Source: Bacteroidota bacterium
GTDB lineage: Bacteria > Bacteroidota > Bacteroidia > Bacteroidales > UBA12481
Reading direction: 5' to 3'
DNA length: 64,000 nt
NCBI GenBank assembly: GCA_018669475.1
Contig: JABHCC010000032.1
Coordinates: 310,753-374,752 of the forward strand
In this document: piece by piece, positions 1-9,863 of the stretch
Numbering within the stretch: the first letter of the stretch is position 1
Layout: every line of letters begins with the position of its first letter
Program-made: the position numbers and the translations under genes
The notes under the pieces: model-generated
Database searches by the model: none
Seen by the model: only the letters and a program-made list of their open reading frames with translations
Told to the model about the DNA's origin: nothing

Positions 1-1766
1 GTGAGTTTATAGAAACACCTGAGCCAACTGAAGAATTTGATCCAATTTTCGAAATGAAAGTTAAATTTCATTCTTTTGAAGCTACATTCACACAGCGAAT
101 CAAGATATTATCAGCTGATCCAATTACCATCTCTGGTGAACTTTCATACCAATCCTGTAATGATGAAACATGTGTTCCCGGATATGAAGATTTTGAGTTC
201 AGCTTCAACAATGAGTCCGAAGAAAATGAAGTATTAGCAGTTGATCAGGATTCAAAGCTTAAGCCAGAAAAACAAAAGATTGATCCCAGGTCTCCTGTTG
301 ATATCTCATCTCGCTCATTGTGGGGATTATTTTTTATCGCATTCCTGGCCGGACTGGTCGCCTTGTTAACACCATGTGTCTTCCCTATGATTCCGATGAC
401 CGTGTCATTCTTTATGCACGGAGGCAAAAACAAAAGAAAGTCTTTATTTCAGGCAATATTCTTTGGGCTTTCGATAATTGGAATTTATACAATTATTGGT
501 ACTCTGGTTGCTGTTATATTCGGACCGGGTGTAGCTAATTTCATGAGTACTCATTGGTTCCCAAATGTTTTATTCTTCCTGATCTTTATCTTTTTCGCTG
601 CATGGTTCTTTGGTATGTTTGAAATCAACCTTCCTAATTGGATGGTTAGTAAATCAGATAAACAAGTTGATAAAGGAGGATTTGGCGGACCTTTCTTCAT
701 GGCCTTTACACTTGTACTTGTATCATTTTCCTGTACAGGTCCTATTGTAGGCACTATTCTCGTTGAATCTGCGGGAGGAGCAATATTAGAGCCAATTATT
801 GGAATGTTAGGTTTCTCAGTGGCTTTCGCACTTCCCTTTACCTTATTCGCAATATTCCCTTCATGGCTTAGCAGTATGCCAAAATCCGGAGGATGGTTGA
901 ACTCGGTTAAGGTTATTCTAGGTTTCATTGAATTGGCATTAGGATTGAAATTCCTGAGTATAGCCGACCAAACCTATCATTGGGGAATTCTTGACCGTGA
1001 AGTTTATCTGGCCATTTGGATTGTGATATTCACTTTGATGGGATTCTATCTCCTGGGTAAAATCAAGTTTAAGCTGGACTCTGAAACAAAATATGTTGGA
1101 GTTCCAAGATTGATGTTGGCCATTGTTACCTTCTCTTTTGTGGTATACATGATTCCGGGCTTACTTGGTGCACCGCTGAAAGGCCTGTCTGGATACCTAC
1201 CTCCAATGACCACTCATGATTTCGATCTTCATCAGGTTATAAGAGATAATTCTGGTTCAGGAGGAATTGCTGAAGCAGAAAACTCTATTTGCGAAAAACC
1301 AAAATATTCTGATCGCTTACACCTGCCTCATGGTCTTGAAGGTTACTTCGATTACGAACAGGGATTAGCCTGTGCAAAAAGTCAAAATAAGCCTGTATTT
1401 ATTGACTTCACCGGTCATGGCTGTGTGAATTGTCGACAAATGGAAGATCGCGTATGGGGAGACCCCAGGGTGCTTAAACGCCTACGCGAAAACTATATTA
1501 TCATCGCATTATATGTTGATGATAAAAACATCAAGCTTCCTGAAGAAGAATGGGTAGTTTCAAGCTATGACGGCAAGGTGAAGAAAACTCTGGGTAAAAA
1601 ATATCAGGATTTCCAGATTACAAGGTTTAATCAGAATTCTCAACCTTTGTACGTACTAATTGATACTGATGGAGAACCTATAATTTCACCACGAGCTTAC
1701 AACCTTGATGTTGATGAATTCATTGATTTCCTGGACGAAGGAATTGAAGAATTTTCAAAGAAATAA
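1..1766 (+). CDS. dsbD: Protein-disulfide reductase, DsbD family (5'-truncated by window edge)
   Basis: Membrane thiol-disulfide transporter that would pass electrons from cytoplasmic thioredoxin to periplasmic thiols (family knowledge). The frame stays open to the left edge, so the ATG at 54 is internal and the true start is outside the window. Visible order: the end of the N-terminal alpha domain with its CNDETC cysteine pair, about eight membrane segments starting with the TPCVFPMIP motif, a second membrane cysteine in FSCTGPIVGT, and a C-terminal thioredoxin-like domain with GCVNCR as the CxxC redox site. All three redox modules of DsbD are therefore present. A hairpin terminator follows directly. 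It converges on the ubiD-like gene. Family assignment is firm; the exact substrate (general oxidised proteins or cytochrome c maturation) cannot be read from the sequence. Confidence 0.92.
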   Translation, partial: EFIETPEPTEEFDPIFEMKVKFHSFEATFTQRIKILSADPITISGELSYQSCNDETCVPGYEDFEFSFNNESEENEVLAVDQDSKLKPEKQKIDPRSPVDISSRSLWGLFFIAFLAGLVALLTPCVFPMIPMTVSFFMHGGKNKRKSLFQAIFFGLSIIGIYTIIGTLVAVIFGPGVANFMSTHWFPNVLFFLIFIFFAAWFFGMFEINLPNWMVSKSDKQVDKGGFGGPFFMAFTLVLVSFSCTGPIVGTILVESAGGAILEPIIGMLGFSVAFALPFTLFAIFPSWLSSMPKSGGWLNSVKVILGFIELALGLKFLSIADQTYHWGILDREVYLAIWIVIFTLMGFYLLGKIKFKLDSETKYVGVPRLMLAIVTFSFVVYMIPGLLGAPLKGLSGYLPPMTTHDFDLHQVIRDNSGSGGIAEAENSICEKPKYSDRLHLPHGLEGYFDYEQGLACAKSQNKPVFIDFTGHGCVNCRQMEDRVWGDPRVLKRLRENYIIIALYVDDKNIKLPEEEWVVSSYDGKVKKTLGKKYQDFQITRFNQNSQPLYVLIDTDGEPIISPRAYNLDVDEFIDFLDEGIEEFSKK

Positions 1767-1786
1767 TTGAAAGATAATATTTTGTG

Positions 1787-1815
1787 AAGGCTGGTCATTG
1801 ATCAGCCTTTTTTTA
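1787..1815 (+). terminator. Rho-independent terminator of dsbD
   Basis: AAGGCTG pairs with CAGCCTT across a short loop, and the stem can extend inward with one mismatch. A run of seven T follows on the plus strand. It lies 20 nt after the dsbD stop, between two convergent genes. The minus-strand side lacks a clean T-run, so it probably works mainly for dsbD. Confidence 0.8.
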
Positions 1816-3711
1816 TTCATCTGCAACCGCTCCGGATCCATTCATCATGCTTATATACCTGTTAGAAGGACTTGTCATGAAATCTCCAATTTGATATTGT
1901 GGCCAGTTCTCATCCACCATCTTTATGGTATCCAAATCCATAACGACCGGATTGGGCCAATCCCTTGAAAAACCATCGATTAGTTTGGTCTTCCGACTGG
2001 CGTCCAGGAATAATATCCCCTGCTCTTCAATGTCAAAAGCATGCATAACCTGGCAATCACGAGAAGGATCCACATGACTTCCGGCAATCCAGGCCACTTC
2101 ATACCAACTTTTATCTGGTAAATCCGCATCAGTAAAGATCCAGAACCTTATTCTACTCAGGTGTTTTGAATGAGCAATTTCTTTTGCCAGATATTTTACC
2201 TGATCAGGATCAGTTTTATCAAAGCTTAAGGCAGCCAATGAAATCCCTGCTTCCAGTAAATCCACCTGTATTTGCTTAATGCATGGATTAGCACTTCTGA
2301 GCATCTGGATTTCATCAGTAAGAATATCCGGATCAGGTTCAATCATTATTGCTTTCTGTCCGGTAGCGTCAATACCAAGTTTTCCTCCGTATGCCAGTTT
2401 TTCTGAGGCATGATCAAGAATATCAAGCGGCCCGGATAAGAATATCAGGTCATGTAGTGGATTAACTCTATCTGAAACGACTTTTGCTAATTCAGAATAA
2501 TTCCTCAGGTCTTTTAGACGGTCAAACACAAATCCAAACTTCGTAAACATCATTTGTCCGGCTCCCCATACTGTATTTAAAGCTTTTCGTCCTTGTCCCG
2601 GATAGTCAATTTCAACGCTAAAAAATCCGATGTTATGAGCGACTCCTGGCTCTGGCAGGTGCAGGCTTTGCAACTCCGGGATCATTGATAAGCGTATAGG
2701 ATCCATAAACATTTCTTCCGTAGCCTTTGCAAACCAGGCATCTTCTTGCGGTGGTATCCCAACAATAGTTGTAGGATAAGTTGCATTTTTACGATGAGTT
2801 ATTGCTGTGACATGAAATACAGGGTACTGATCAGCTAAACTGTAATAACCGGTATGGTCGCCAAATGGACCTTCCAGGGTGAGTTCTTCATTCGGATCCA
2901 CGTATCCTTCGAGAATTATATCAGCATCGGCAGGAACCCAGATATCCTGGGTCAGGCATTTAACCAATTCAACAGACTTCCTCCTTAAAAATCCAGCCAG
3001 CATATATTCATCAATGCCATCTGGCAAGGGAGCAGTTGCAGAATAAGCATATACCGGGTCTCCACCAAGGGCTACAGCTACAGGCATGATTGCACCCTTC
3101 TTCTTATACTCCCTGTAATGCCTAGCCCCTGTTTTATGCATATGCCAATGCATACCTGTAGTATTTTTGCTAAGAACTTGCAGGCGATACATCCCAACAT
3201 TTCGTATCCCGGTCTGAGGATCAGTTGTGTGGACCATAGGAAGAGTTATAAAGGGTCCTCCATCAGCAGGCCAGCATGTCAAGACAGGAAGTTTCGATAA
3301 ATCAGCTTGCTCCATTAGCACTTCCTGACAAATTCCCCTTCCCTTTTTTTTCTTTGGCATCCAGGAAGCAATCTTTTTAAGCTGAGGAATTTTCATTATC
3401 TGGCTTATAAAGCCGGAAGAAGGACCAGTCATCGATTGAAAAAGCTTAAATATCTCAGCACTGATTTGTTCAGCTTGCTGGTTTTTAAAAACAATTTCCA
3501 TCCTCTTTTGAGAACCATAAGCATTAATCAATACTGGAAATGTTGTACCAGTATTATTAAACAAAAGGGCTTCACCCCCATTTTCTCTTTTAGAGATTCT
3601 ATCTGCTATTTCAGTAATTTCCAGATTCGGACTAACAGGTTTATCAATTACCCTGAGCTCTCCCGCTTTTATAAGCTTATTAATAAACAACTTAGACCCA
3701 CTTCCTTTCAT
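1813..3711 (-). CDS. UbiD family decarboxylase
   Basis: Member of the UbiD (de)carboxylases, which use prenylated FMN to act on aromatic or alpha,beta-unsaturated acids. The 632-aa product is at the long end of the family. The region EGPFGDHTGYYS and the later TTIVGIPPQEDAWFAKATEE are characteristic of the UbiD active-site and cofactor region, and the N-terminal part GEALLFNN is also typical. Close Bacteroidetes relatives are annotated as menaquinone-biosynthesis decarboxylases, but no mqn/men genes or ubiX-like prenyltransferase are adjacent, so the substrate is open. It sits alone between the ribosomal cluster terminator and the dsbD terminator. ATG start at 3711. Confidence 0.88.
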   Translation of the reverse strand: MKGSGSKLFINKLIKAGELRVIDKPVSPNLEITEIADRISKRENGGEALLFNNTGTTFPVLINAYGSQKRMEIVFKNQQAEQISAEIFKLFQSMTGPSSGFISQIMKIPQLKKIASWMPKKKKGRGICQEVLMEQADLSKLPVLTCWPADGGPFITLPMVHTTDPQTGIRNVGMYRLQVLSKNTTGMHWHMHKTGARHYREYKKKGAIMPVAVALGGDPVYAYSATAPLPDGIDEYMLAGFLRRKSVELVKCLTQDIWVPADADIILEGYVDPNEELTLEGPFGDHTGYYSLADQYPVFHVTAITHRKNATYPTTIVGIPPQEDAWFAKATEEMFMDPIRLSMIPELQSLHLPEPGVAHNIGFFSVEIDYPGQGRKALNTVWGAGQMMFTKFGFVFDRLKDLRNYSELAKVVSDRVNPLHDLIFLSGPLDILDHASEKLAYGGKLGIDATGQKAIMIEPDPDILTDEIQMLRSANPCIKQIQVDLLEAGISLAALSFDKTDPDQVKYLAKEIAHSKHLSRIRFWIFTDADLPDKSWYEVAWIAGSHVDPSRDCQVMHAFDIEEQGILFLDASRKTKLIDGFSRDWPNPVVMDLDTIKMVDENWPQYQIGDFMTSPSNRYISMMNGSGAVADE

Positions 3712-3734
3712 GCTATTACTTTTCAGGCAAGATA

Positions 3735-3769
3735 CAAAAAACCCGGATCAGAAAATTCCAATCCGGGTT
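3735..3769 (-). terminator. Terminator of the ribosomal supercluster
   Basis: The inverted repeat AACCCGGAT / ATCCGGGTT has a 12-nt loop and is followed on the minus strand by a T-run (reads GGGTTTTTTG). It lies about 25 nt past the rplQ stop and so ends the str-S10-spc-alpha transcript just before the ubiD-like gene. The T-run leads straight into the short upstream region of that gene. Confidence 0.85.
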
Positions 3770-3792
3770 GAATTAAAGTCTAAATTGACTAC

Positions 3793-4428
3793 TTATTCCT
3801 TAGTATCGTCTTCCTTGGTGTCTTCTTTTTCCTTCTCCGGTACATCATCCTCATCAGCAGTAACTTCATCAACTACTTCAACAACAGCCTCATCAGCAAT
3901 CTCATCAGCAATCTCATCACCTGAAGTATCTTCAACTGCATCCTCTACTGCAACTTCAGTTACAACTTCAGCTGCAGGTAAAGCATCATCAACAGGCTTC
4001 TTACTTCCTCCACGACGTGAACGACGGGTTGTTTTAGTTTGTGTTTCCTTCTCCGTACCGAGCATATTCTCATTGTAATCAACCAGCTCAATTATACACA
4101 TCTCCGCATTATCACCCAAACGTGTACCTGTTTTCAGTATTCTGGTATATCCACCAGGTCTTTCAGCAATCTTACCAGATATCTCTCTGAAAAGCTCGCT
4201 TACTGCATCTTTATTCTGCAAATAACTAAAAACAACCCTTCTTGAGTGGGTGGAGTCATCTTTGGCTTTAGTGATTAATGGCTCAACAAAACCTCTTAAA
4301 GCTTTAGCTTTTGGTACAGTTGTCTTAATCCTTTTATGCATAATCAATGACACAGCCAAGTTGGCCAGCATGGCCTCGCGGTGCTCTTTTTTACGACCTA
4401 AATGGTTGAATTTCTTTCCGTGTCTCAT
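3793..4428 (-). CDS. rplQ: 50S ribosomal protein L17 with long acidic C-terminal extension
   Basis: Large-subunit protein near the exit-tunnel rim. Residues 1 to about 120 are a standard L17 ([21 protein letters not shown], ending [10 protein letters not shown]). Family members are usually 115-130 aa, but this one is 211 aa. The extra ~90 residues begin with a basic patch ([10 protein letters not shown]) and continue as a low-complexity run of Glu, Asp, Val, Ala and Thr. The extension is in frame with no sign of a frameshift. It is the last gene of the alpha operon, 5 nt after rpoA, and is followed by a terminator. Confidence 0.97.
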   Translation of the reverse strand: MRHGKKFNHLGRKKEHREAMLANLAVSLIMHKRIKTTVPKAKALRGFVEPLITKAKDDSTHSRRVVFSYLQNKDAVSELFREISGKIAERPGGYTRILKTGTRLGDNAEMCIIELVDYNENMLGTEKETQTKTTRRSRRGGSKKPVDDALPAAEVVTEVAVEDAVEDTSGDEIADEIADEAVVEVVDEVTADEDDVPEKEKEDTKEDDTKE

Positions 4429-4433
4429 TATCC

Positions 4434-5426
4434 TTATTCCTTGTCTAATTTATACTTGACTATATCCATACCAAAATTCAGACTCATCGCTTTCAATAAA
4501 TCCTCCAACTCCGTTAGAGATTTCTTTCCAAAGTTTCTAAATTTCAGCAGATCGTTTTTATTGTAGGATACCAGATCTCCAAGAGTGTCCACGTCAGCGG
4601 CTTTTAAACAATTCAAAGCACGAACAGACAGATCCAGATCAACCAGTTTAGTCTTTAACAGCTGTCTCATATGCAGAACTTCCTCATCGAATTCCTCGTT
4701 CTCCATTTTTTCATCACTATCCAGAGTCATTTTATCATCTGAGAACAACATGAAATGCTGAATCAGAATCTTTGCAGCCTCCTTCATGGCATCTTTCGGA
4801 TGGATTGAACCATCAGTAGTGATCTCAATTAAAAGTTTCTCGTAGTCAGTCTTCTGCTCAACTCGATAGTTTTCAATCTCGTAACGCACATTTTTAATTG
4901 GTGTAAATACAGAATCAACTGCTACCAATCCGATTTCTGCATCAGCAGGTTTGTTCTCTTCCGATGCAACATACCCACGTCCCTTATTAATTGTGAGAGT
5001 CATTTGAAGTTTCACAGAACTCTCGAGACTGCAGATTAGCAAATCAGGGTTTAAAACTTCGAATCCAGTAAGAAAGTTACCGATATCACCAGCTTTTACA
5101 ACTTCTTGTCCGGTTAATGTAACGGTAACTTTTTCGTCTTCAACACCTTCGATTTGTTGTTTGAATCTAACCTGTTTAAGATTTAGAACAATCTCGGTTA
5201 CATCCTCAATAACTCCTTTAACAGAAGAAAATTCGTGATCTACTCCTTCAATGTTAATAGTAGTGATCGCAAATCCTTCCAGTGAGCTTAGTAGTATTCT
5301 CCTTAGAGCATTGCCGATAGTAATTCCGTATCCGGGTTCAAGAGGTCGGAACTCGAATCTCCCGTACATATTATCGGATTCGAGCATAATGACTCTGTCA
5401 GGTTTTTGAATAGCAAGAATAGCCAT
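4434..5426 (-). CDS. rpoA: DNA-directed RNA polymerase subunit alpha
   Basis: Assembly platform of RNA polymerase. At 330 aa it has normal length. The N-terminal dimerisation domain carries [26 protein letters not shown]. After a short acidic linker (~residues 235-250) comes the C-terminal UP-element/activator-binding domain with [22 protein letters not shown] and [13 protein letters not shown]. It is located in the conserved order rpsM-rpsK-rpsD-rpoA-rplQ. Confidence 0.99.
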   Translation of the reverse strand: MAILAIQKPDRVIMLESDNMYGRFEFRPLEPGYGITIGNALRRILLSSLEGFAITTINIEGVDHEFSSVKGVIEDVTEIVLNLKQVRFKQQIEGVEDEKVTVTLTGQEVVKAGDIGNFLTGFEVLNPDLLICSLESSVKLQMTLTINKGRGYVASEENKPADAEIGLVAVDSVFTPIKNVRYEIENYRVEQKTDYEKLLIEITTDGSIHPKDAMKEAAKILIQHFMLFSDDKMTLDSDEKMENEEFDEEVLHMRQLLKTKLVDLDLSVRALNCLKAADVDTLGDLVSYNKNDLLKFRNFGKKSLTELEDLLKAMSLNFGMDIVKYKLDKE

Positions 5427-5447
5427 AATAGATCAGGATTTATCAGA

Positions 5448-6059
5448 TTACTTAGAATACAATTCAACGATCAACTGCTCCTTGATATTTTCAGGTATCT
5501 CAGATCGCTCAGGTAGGTTAAGAAATTTTCCACCTAACTGGGCCTGATCCCACTCTAACCAAGGGTAGCTGGATGCTTTGGACGATGAAGCCAGTGAATC
5601 CAGGATTGCTTCCATGGATTTTGACTTTTCACGTACACCAACAACATCACCACTACGAACAGAATATGAAGCAATATTAACGACTTCACCATTAACAATT
5701 ATATGGCGATGCGAAACCAGTTGCCTCGCACCAGCTCTTGTTGGTGCAATTCCTAAACGATACACAACGTTATCTAAACGAGATTCCAATAATTGTAAAA
5801 GAACCTCACCGGTAACGCCTTTTGTTCCTTGTGCTTTCTTAAAAAGATTAGAAAATTGCTTCTCCAATACTCCGTAAGTATACTTTGCCTTTTGCTTTTC
5901 TTTGAGCTGAATTCCGTATTCAGAAAGTTTTCTTCTTCTACGGTTATTTCCATGGAAACCAGGGGGATAATTCTTACGCTCAAAGCTTTTATCCGGACCA
6001 TAAATCGGTTCGCCAAATTTTCTAGCAATTTTGGTTTTGGGTCCAATATATCTAGCCAT
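5448..6059 (-). CDS. rpsD: 30S ribosomal protein S4
   Basis: 16S rRNA-binding assembly protein of the small subunit, and in many bacteria a translational repressor of the alpha operon (known elsewhere, not shown here). The 203-aa product starts [18 protein letters not shown]. The S4 RNA-binding domain contains [34 protein letters not shown]. The N-terminal region lacks the four zinc-ligand cysteines of C+ S4 proteins, so this is the zinc-free form. It lies between rpsK and rpoA. Confidence 0.99.
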   Translation of the reverse strand: MARYIGPKTKIARKFGEPIYGPDKSFERKNYPPGFHGNNRRRRKLSEYGIQLKEKQKAKYTYGVLEKQFSNLFKKAQGTKGVTGEVLLQLLESRLDNVVYRLGIAPTRAGARQLVSHRHIIVNGEVVNIASYSVRSGDVVGVREKSKSMEAILDSLASSSKASSYPWLEWDQAQLGGKFLNLPERSEIPENIKEQLIVELYSK

Positions 6060-6091
6060 CGACTTCTAATTTTTCAGTTTATTCCTATTCA

Positions 6092-6484
6092 TTACACTCT
6101 TCTTCTCTTCGGAGGACGACATCCATTATGCGGTAATGGAGTGACATCCATTATCTCAATAACTTCAATCCCATTATTGTGAATAGTCCGTATGGCTGAT
6201 TCACGTCCATTTCCAGGTCCTTTTACAAAAACCTTTACTTTTCTCAAACCCAGATCATAAGCTACTTTTGAACAATCCTGAGCAGCAATCTGAGCAGCAT
6301 AAGGGGTATTTTTCTTTGAGCCACGAAAACCCATCTTTCCACTGGATGACCAGGAAATTACCTGACCAGCATTATTGGTTAATGTAACAATAATGTTATT
6401 GAAAGAAGAATGAATGTGCGCTTGTCCCATCGGTTCGACCTGGACAACTCTTTTCTTAGCTGACTTTCCTTTTTTCTTCGCCAT
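6092..6484 (-). CDS. rpsK: 30S ribosomal protein S11
   Basis: Platform protein of the small subunit near the 3' end of 16S rRNA. The 130-aa product contains [24 protein letters not shown] and the conserved C-terminus [13 protein letters not shown]. It sits 8 nt downstream of rpsM. The N-terminus is Lys-rich ([12 protein letters not shown]), as is usual. Confidence 0.99.
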   Translation of the reverse strand: MAKKKGKSAKKRVVQVEPMGQAHIHSSFNNIIVTLTNNAGQVISWSSSGKMGFRGSKKNTPYAAQIAAQDCSKVAYDLGLRKVKVFVKGPGNGRESAIRTIHNNGIEVIEIMDVTPLPHNGCRPPKRRRV

Positions 6485-6492
6485 TTTTACGA

Positions 6493-6870
6493 TTATTTAG
6501 TCGCTTTCTTCTTGTTTGCAACAGTTTTTCTTTTTCCCTTACGGGTACGGGCATTGTTTTTGGTACTTTGTCCCCGTACTGGTAATCCAATTCTGTGGCG
6601 GATGCCCCGGTAACTTCCAATGTCCTGTAAGCGCTTGATATTCATCTGTACCTCAGAGCGTAATTCACCTTCAATCTTAAAATTGTCGTTTATTACATTT
6701 CTGATAGCCGCACTCTGGTCATCAGTCCAATCCTGGACTTTTATGTTCCGATCGACACCTGCTTCATCTAAAATCTTTTGCGCTGAACTTGCTCCGATAC
6801 CATAAACATAAGTAAGACCTATTTCGCCTCTTTTATTATTAGGTATGTCAACACCAACTATACGTGCCAT
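6493..6870 (-). CDS. rpsM: 30S ribosomal protein S13
   Basis: Head protein of the small subunit, contacting the large subunit and P-site tRNA. It is 125 aa long. It begins [26 protein letters not shown] and ends in the basic tail [37 protein letters not shown] is a family signature. It follows rpmJ in the alpha operon order. Confidence 0.99.
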   Translation of the reverse strand: MARIVGVDIPNNKRGEIGLTYVYGIGASSAQKILDEAGVDRNIKVQDWTDDQSAAIRNVINDNFKIEGELRSEVQMNIKRLQDIGSYRGIRHRIGLPVRGQSTKNNARTRKGKRKTVANKKKATK

Positions 6871-6900
6871 ATTATACTTTTTGTTAGTTACGTGTTAATA

Positions 6901-7017
6901 CTATCCCTGTCTTTGTTTGAACTTGGGATTCTTTTTATTGATCACATACAAACGTCCCTTACGACGTACAATTTTGCAATCTGAGCTGCGCTTCTTTACA
7001 GATGCTCGTACCTTCAT
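6901..7017 (-). CDS. rpmJ: 50S ribosomal protein L36, mostly cysteine-depleted form (not in ORF track)
   Basis: Thirty-eight-residue large-subunit protein, too short for the supplied ORF track. It reads [20 protein letters not shown] and ends [11 protein letters not shown], which aligns along its length with L36. Classical L36 has a zinc ribbon of three Cys and one His. Here only one Cys remains (SSDC); the other positions are Ser, Asn and Phe, so zinc binding is not expected. It lies between infA and rpsM, the standard position. ATG start at 7017. Confidence 0.96.
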   Translation of the reverse strand: MKVRASVKKRSSDCKIVRRKGRLYVINKKNPKFKQRQG

Positions 7018-7028
7018 TGTTTTATTCT

Positions 7029-7250
7029 TTAATTTTTATATCTAAACGTAATTCTGCCCTTTGTTAAATCATAAGGAGACATATCTATTTTAACTTTGTC
7101 TCCAGGCAAAATTTTAATGTAATGCATTCTCATTTTTCCGGAAATGTGTGCTGTGATCACATGTCCGTTCTCCAGTTCCACCCGAAACATAGCATTTGAC
7201 AAAGCTTCGACAATGGTACCGTCCTGTTCTATTGAAGGTTGTTTGGCCAT
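7029..7250 (-). CDS. infA: Translation initiation factor IF-1
   Basis: Binds the A site of the 30S subunit during initiation. The 73-aa single S1/OB-fold protein contains [43 protein letters not shown] and [15 protein letters not shown]. Its position between map and rpmJ is the usual one in Bacteroidetes spc/alpha junctions. Confidence 0.98.
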   Translation of the reverse strand: MAKQPSIEQDGTIVEALSNAMFRVELENGHVITAHISGKMRMHYIKILPGDKVKIDMSPYDLTKGRITFRYKN

Positions 7251-7258
7251 AAATTATT

Positions 7259-8041
7259 TTATCCTATTTTCTTTATCGCTTCGTCAATAATTGAAAAATC
7301 AGAAAGAATATCTGCCTTCCCCTGACGGATCACCACTGAATGCTCAAAGTGAGCAGACATACTTCCATCACTAGTGCAAATCGTCCATCCATCCTTCTCC
7401 TGAAAAATAAACCGCTGACCCATGTTGATCATTGGTTCGATCGCAATCACCATACCATTCTTTAGTTTGGAACCAGATCCTTTTCGTCCATAATTGGGAA
7501 CTTCAGGAGCTTCATGCAAATTCCGGCCAACACCATGTCCGACCATTTCCCTGACCACCGAAAATCCATGTCTTTCAGCATGTGATTGCACGGCATGTCC
7601 AATATCCCCAATATGCTTCCCCACCACTGCATTTTCTATTCCAAAAAAAAGAGATTCACGCGTAACTTTCATTAGTTTCTTCGCTTCAACTGAAACTTCA
7701 CCAACCTCATAGGTAAAAGCTGAATCTCCATGAAAACCATTCATATATACTCCACAATCAACCGACACTATATCTCCTTCTTTCAGTTCTGTCTTTGCAG
7801 GTATACCATGAACAACCTGATCATTCACCGAAATACACAAACTACTAGGGTAGCCCTGGTATCCCTTAAAACCTGGAATAGCACCATTATCCCTAATAAA
7901 TTCTTCAGCAAAATGGTCGATCTGTTCTGTTTTCATTCCTGGTTTCATAAAAGGAACGATTGCAGCATGGGTTGCAGACACCAGAAGATTGCATTGTCTT
8001 AACAATTCAATTTCTGCGTCTGTCTTTATTGTAATCATCAC
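7259..8041 (-). CDS. map: Methionine aminopeptidase type I
   Basis: Removes the initiator methionine from nascent proteins. At 260 aa it is a type Ia enzyme without an N-terminal extension. Metal ligands are visible: Asp in VSVDCGVYMNGFHGDS, His in MVGHGVGRNLHE, Glu in AIEPMINMG and Glu in AHFEHSVVI. It lies between secY and infA, 8 nt from infA, so it is co-transcribed with translation and secretion genes. ATG at 8041; a second Met follows at once, so the start could be one codon later. Confidence 0.97.
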   Translation of the reverse strand: MMITIKTDAEIELLRQCNLLVSATHAAIVPFMKPGMKTEQIDHFAEEFIRDNGAIPGFKGYQGYPSSLCISVNDQVVHGIPAKTELKEGDIVSVDCGVYMNGFHGDSAFTYEVGEVSVEAKKLMKVTRESLFFGIENAVVGKHIGDIGHAVQSHAERHGFSVVREMVGHGVGRNLHEAPEVPNYGRKGSGSKLKNGMVIAIEPMINMGQRFIFQEKDGWTICTSDGSMSAHFEHSVVIRQGKADILSDFSIIDEAIKKIG

Positions 8042-8060
8042 AAAGAACGCTTTCGGCTAA

Positions 8061-9392
8061 TTAAATAGCTCTTCCTGTCCGGCCTTTTATCCGGCCTGAT
8101 TTCATCAATCCGTCATAATGACGCATCATAAGGTGACTCTCAATTTGCTGAAGTGTATCTAGCACAACACCAACAAGAATCAGCAGAGAAGTACCCCCAT
8201 AGAACTGTGCAAAATTATTGTTTACTCCAATAATAATTGCAAAGGTTGGAAGTAAGGCAATTAAGGCAAGAAACATTGAGCCCGGCAGTGTTATTCTAGA
8301 CATAATTGTATCGAGAAATTCCACAGTTTTTCTTCCAGGTTTAACCCCTGGAATAAAGCCTCCGTTTCGTTTCATATCCTCAGCCATTTGCGTTGGATTA
8401 ATAGTTACTGCGGTATAAAAATATGTGAACAGGATAATCATTATTGCCAGAGTCATGTTGTACCAGATTCCAGTTGAATTTGCAAACGCTGCAACAAATT
8501 TACTTGCGGCATCTGAGTTAAATCGCCCGAACATCATTGGCAGGAACATAAGTGCCTGAGCAAAAATAATAGGCATTACACCAGCAGCATTCACCTTTAA
8601 TGGTATATACTGCCTAACCCCTCCATATTGCTTATTCCCTACTATTCTTTTTGCGTATTGTACCGGGACTCTCCTCGTCCCCTGTACCAGGGCAATTGAG
8701 CCCATAAAGACTAAAAATAGCAGAACTAATTCAACCAGCAGCATAACTAGTCCTCCTCCCTCTTGCTCAATTTTTGCTGCAAATTCAGCAAACATCGACA
8801 TTGGCAAACGAGCAATAATCCCGATCATAATAATCAGAGAAATTCCATTTCCCAATCCTCTATCAGTAATCCGTTCTCCAAGCCACATTACAAACATTGT
8901 TCCCGAAGTCATAATAACAACTGAAGACAATGTAAAGAATACACCTTTGAGAATGAATGCACTTTCAGGCAATGTTGCATGGAGGTTAAATAAATAACTA
9001 GGCCCCTGAGCAGCAGTAATAGCGACAGTCAGCCAACGGGTTATCTGGTTAATTTTTTTCCTTCCACTTTCACCTTCACGTTGTAAACGCTGGAAATAAG
9101 GGATGGCAATTCCCATCAACTGAATTACAATTGATGCGGAAATATAAGGCATTATACCCAAAGCAAAAATCGAAGCATTACTAAATGCTCCTCCAGAAAA
9201 CATATCTAACAAGCCCATAATCCCGCCAGCTGTTTGCTGTTGCAACTGATCTAATTGGGAAGGATCAATACCAGGAAGAACAATATGCGTTCCCAACCTG
9301 TATATTAGAATTAATCCAAGTGTTGTTAGAATACGTTGACGAAGGTCATCGATTTTCCAGATATTCTTGAGCGTTTCTATAAACCTCTTCAT
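8061..9392 (-). CDS. secY: Preprotein translocase subunit SecY
   Basis: Pore-forming subunit of the Sec translocon in the inner membrane. The 443-aa product has about ten membrane segments. Family motifs include ALGIMPYISASIVIQLM, GERITDRGLGNGISLIIMIGI and the cytoplasmic loop GGFIPGVKPGRKTVEFLDTIMSRIT. It follows rplO by 4 nt, the classic spc-operon position. Confidence 0.99.
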   Translation of the reverse strand: MKRFIETLKNIWKIDDLRQRILTTLGLILIYRLGTHIVLPGIDPSQLDQLQQQTAGGIMGLLDMFSGGAFSNASIFALGIMPYISASIVIQLMGIAIPYFQRLQREGESGRKKINQITRWLTVAITAAQGPSYLFNLHATLPESAFILKGVFFTLSSVVIMTSGTMFVMWLGERITDRGLGNGISLIIMIGIIARLPMSMFAEFAAKIEQEGGGLVMLLVELVLLFLVFMGSIALVQGTRRVPVQYAKRIVGNKQYGGVRQYIPLKVNAAGVMPIIFAQALMFLPMMFGRFNSDAASKFVAAFANSTGIWYNMTLAIMIILFTYFYTAVTINPTQMAEDMKRNGGFIPGVKPGRKTVEFLDTIMSRITLPGSMFLALIALLPTFAIIIGVNNNFAQFYGGTSLLILVGVVLDTLQQIESHLMMRHYDGLMKSGRIKGRTGRAI

Positions 9393-9396
9393 GCAA

Positions 9397-9843
9397 TTAT
9401 AGTTTTACAACGGTTCCTTCTTGTGCTTCAATGGCTTTCATCGCTGATTCTGAAAAAGCATGGGCAGTCACTTCCAGCTTAGCAGAAAGCGTTCCATTAC
9501 CCAATATTTTAATCAGATCATTTTTTCTGGCCAAACCTGCTTCAACCAGAATCTCAACATCAATAGATGTCAAATTCGTTTTTTCAGCAATTGTTTGCAA
9601 AGCACTAATATTGATCCCTTTATACTCCTTGCGGTTAATGTTCTTAAACCCGAATTTGGGTACCCGACGCTGGAGAGGCATTTGACCTCCTTCGAATCCA
9701 ATTTTACGGGAGTATCCTGAGCGTGATTTGGCTCCTTTATGTCCGCGAGTAGATGTTCCTCCTCGTCCTGACCCTTGACCGCGGCCGATCCTTTTTTCCC
9801 GATGGGTAGAACCCTCAGCTGGTTTTAAATTTGTAAGATCCAT
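9397..9843 (-). CDS. rplO: 50S ribosomal protein L15
   Basis: Late-assembly large-subunit protein. The 148-aa product has the typical Gly/Arg-rich N-terminus RGQGSGRGGTSTRGHKGAKSRSG and the sequence FEGGQMPLQRRVPKFGF. It lies between rpmD and secY in normal order. Confidence 0.99.
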   Translation of the reverse strand: MDLTNLKPAEGSTHREKRIGRGQGSGRGGTSTRGHKGAKSRSGYSRKIGFEGGQMPLQRRVPKFGFKNINRKEYKGINISALQTIAEKTNLTSIDVEILVEAGLARKNDLIKILGNGTLSAKLEVTAHAFSESAMKAIEAQEGTVVKL

Positions 9844-9863
9844 TTGCTATTCTGTAAATCAGG

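Noticed and set aside
54-60. ATG at 54 as the start of dsbD
   Set aside because: The frame is open to the window edge and the DsbD alpha domain would be cut. The gene is simply truncated by the window.
3710-4078. Plus-strand 122-aa Ser/Thr-rich ORF opposite rplQ
   Set aside because: The Ser/Thr-rich sequence is the reverse reading of the low-complexity acidic tail of L17.
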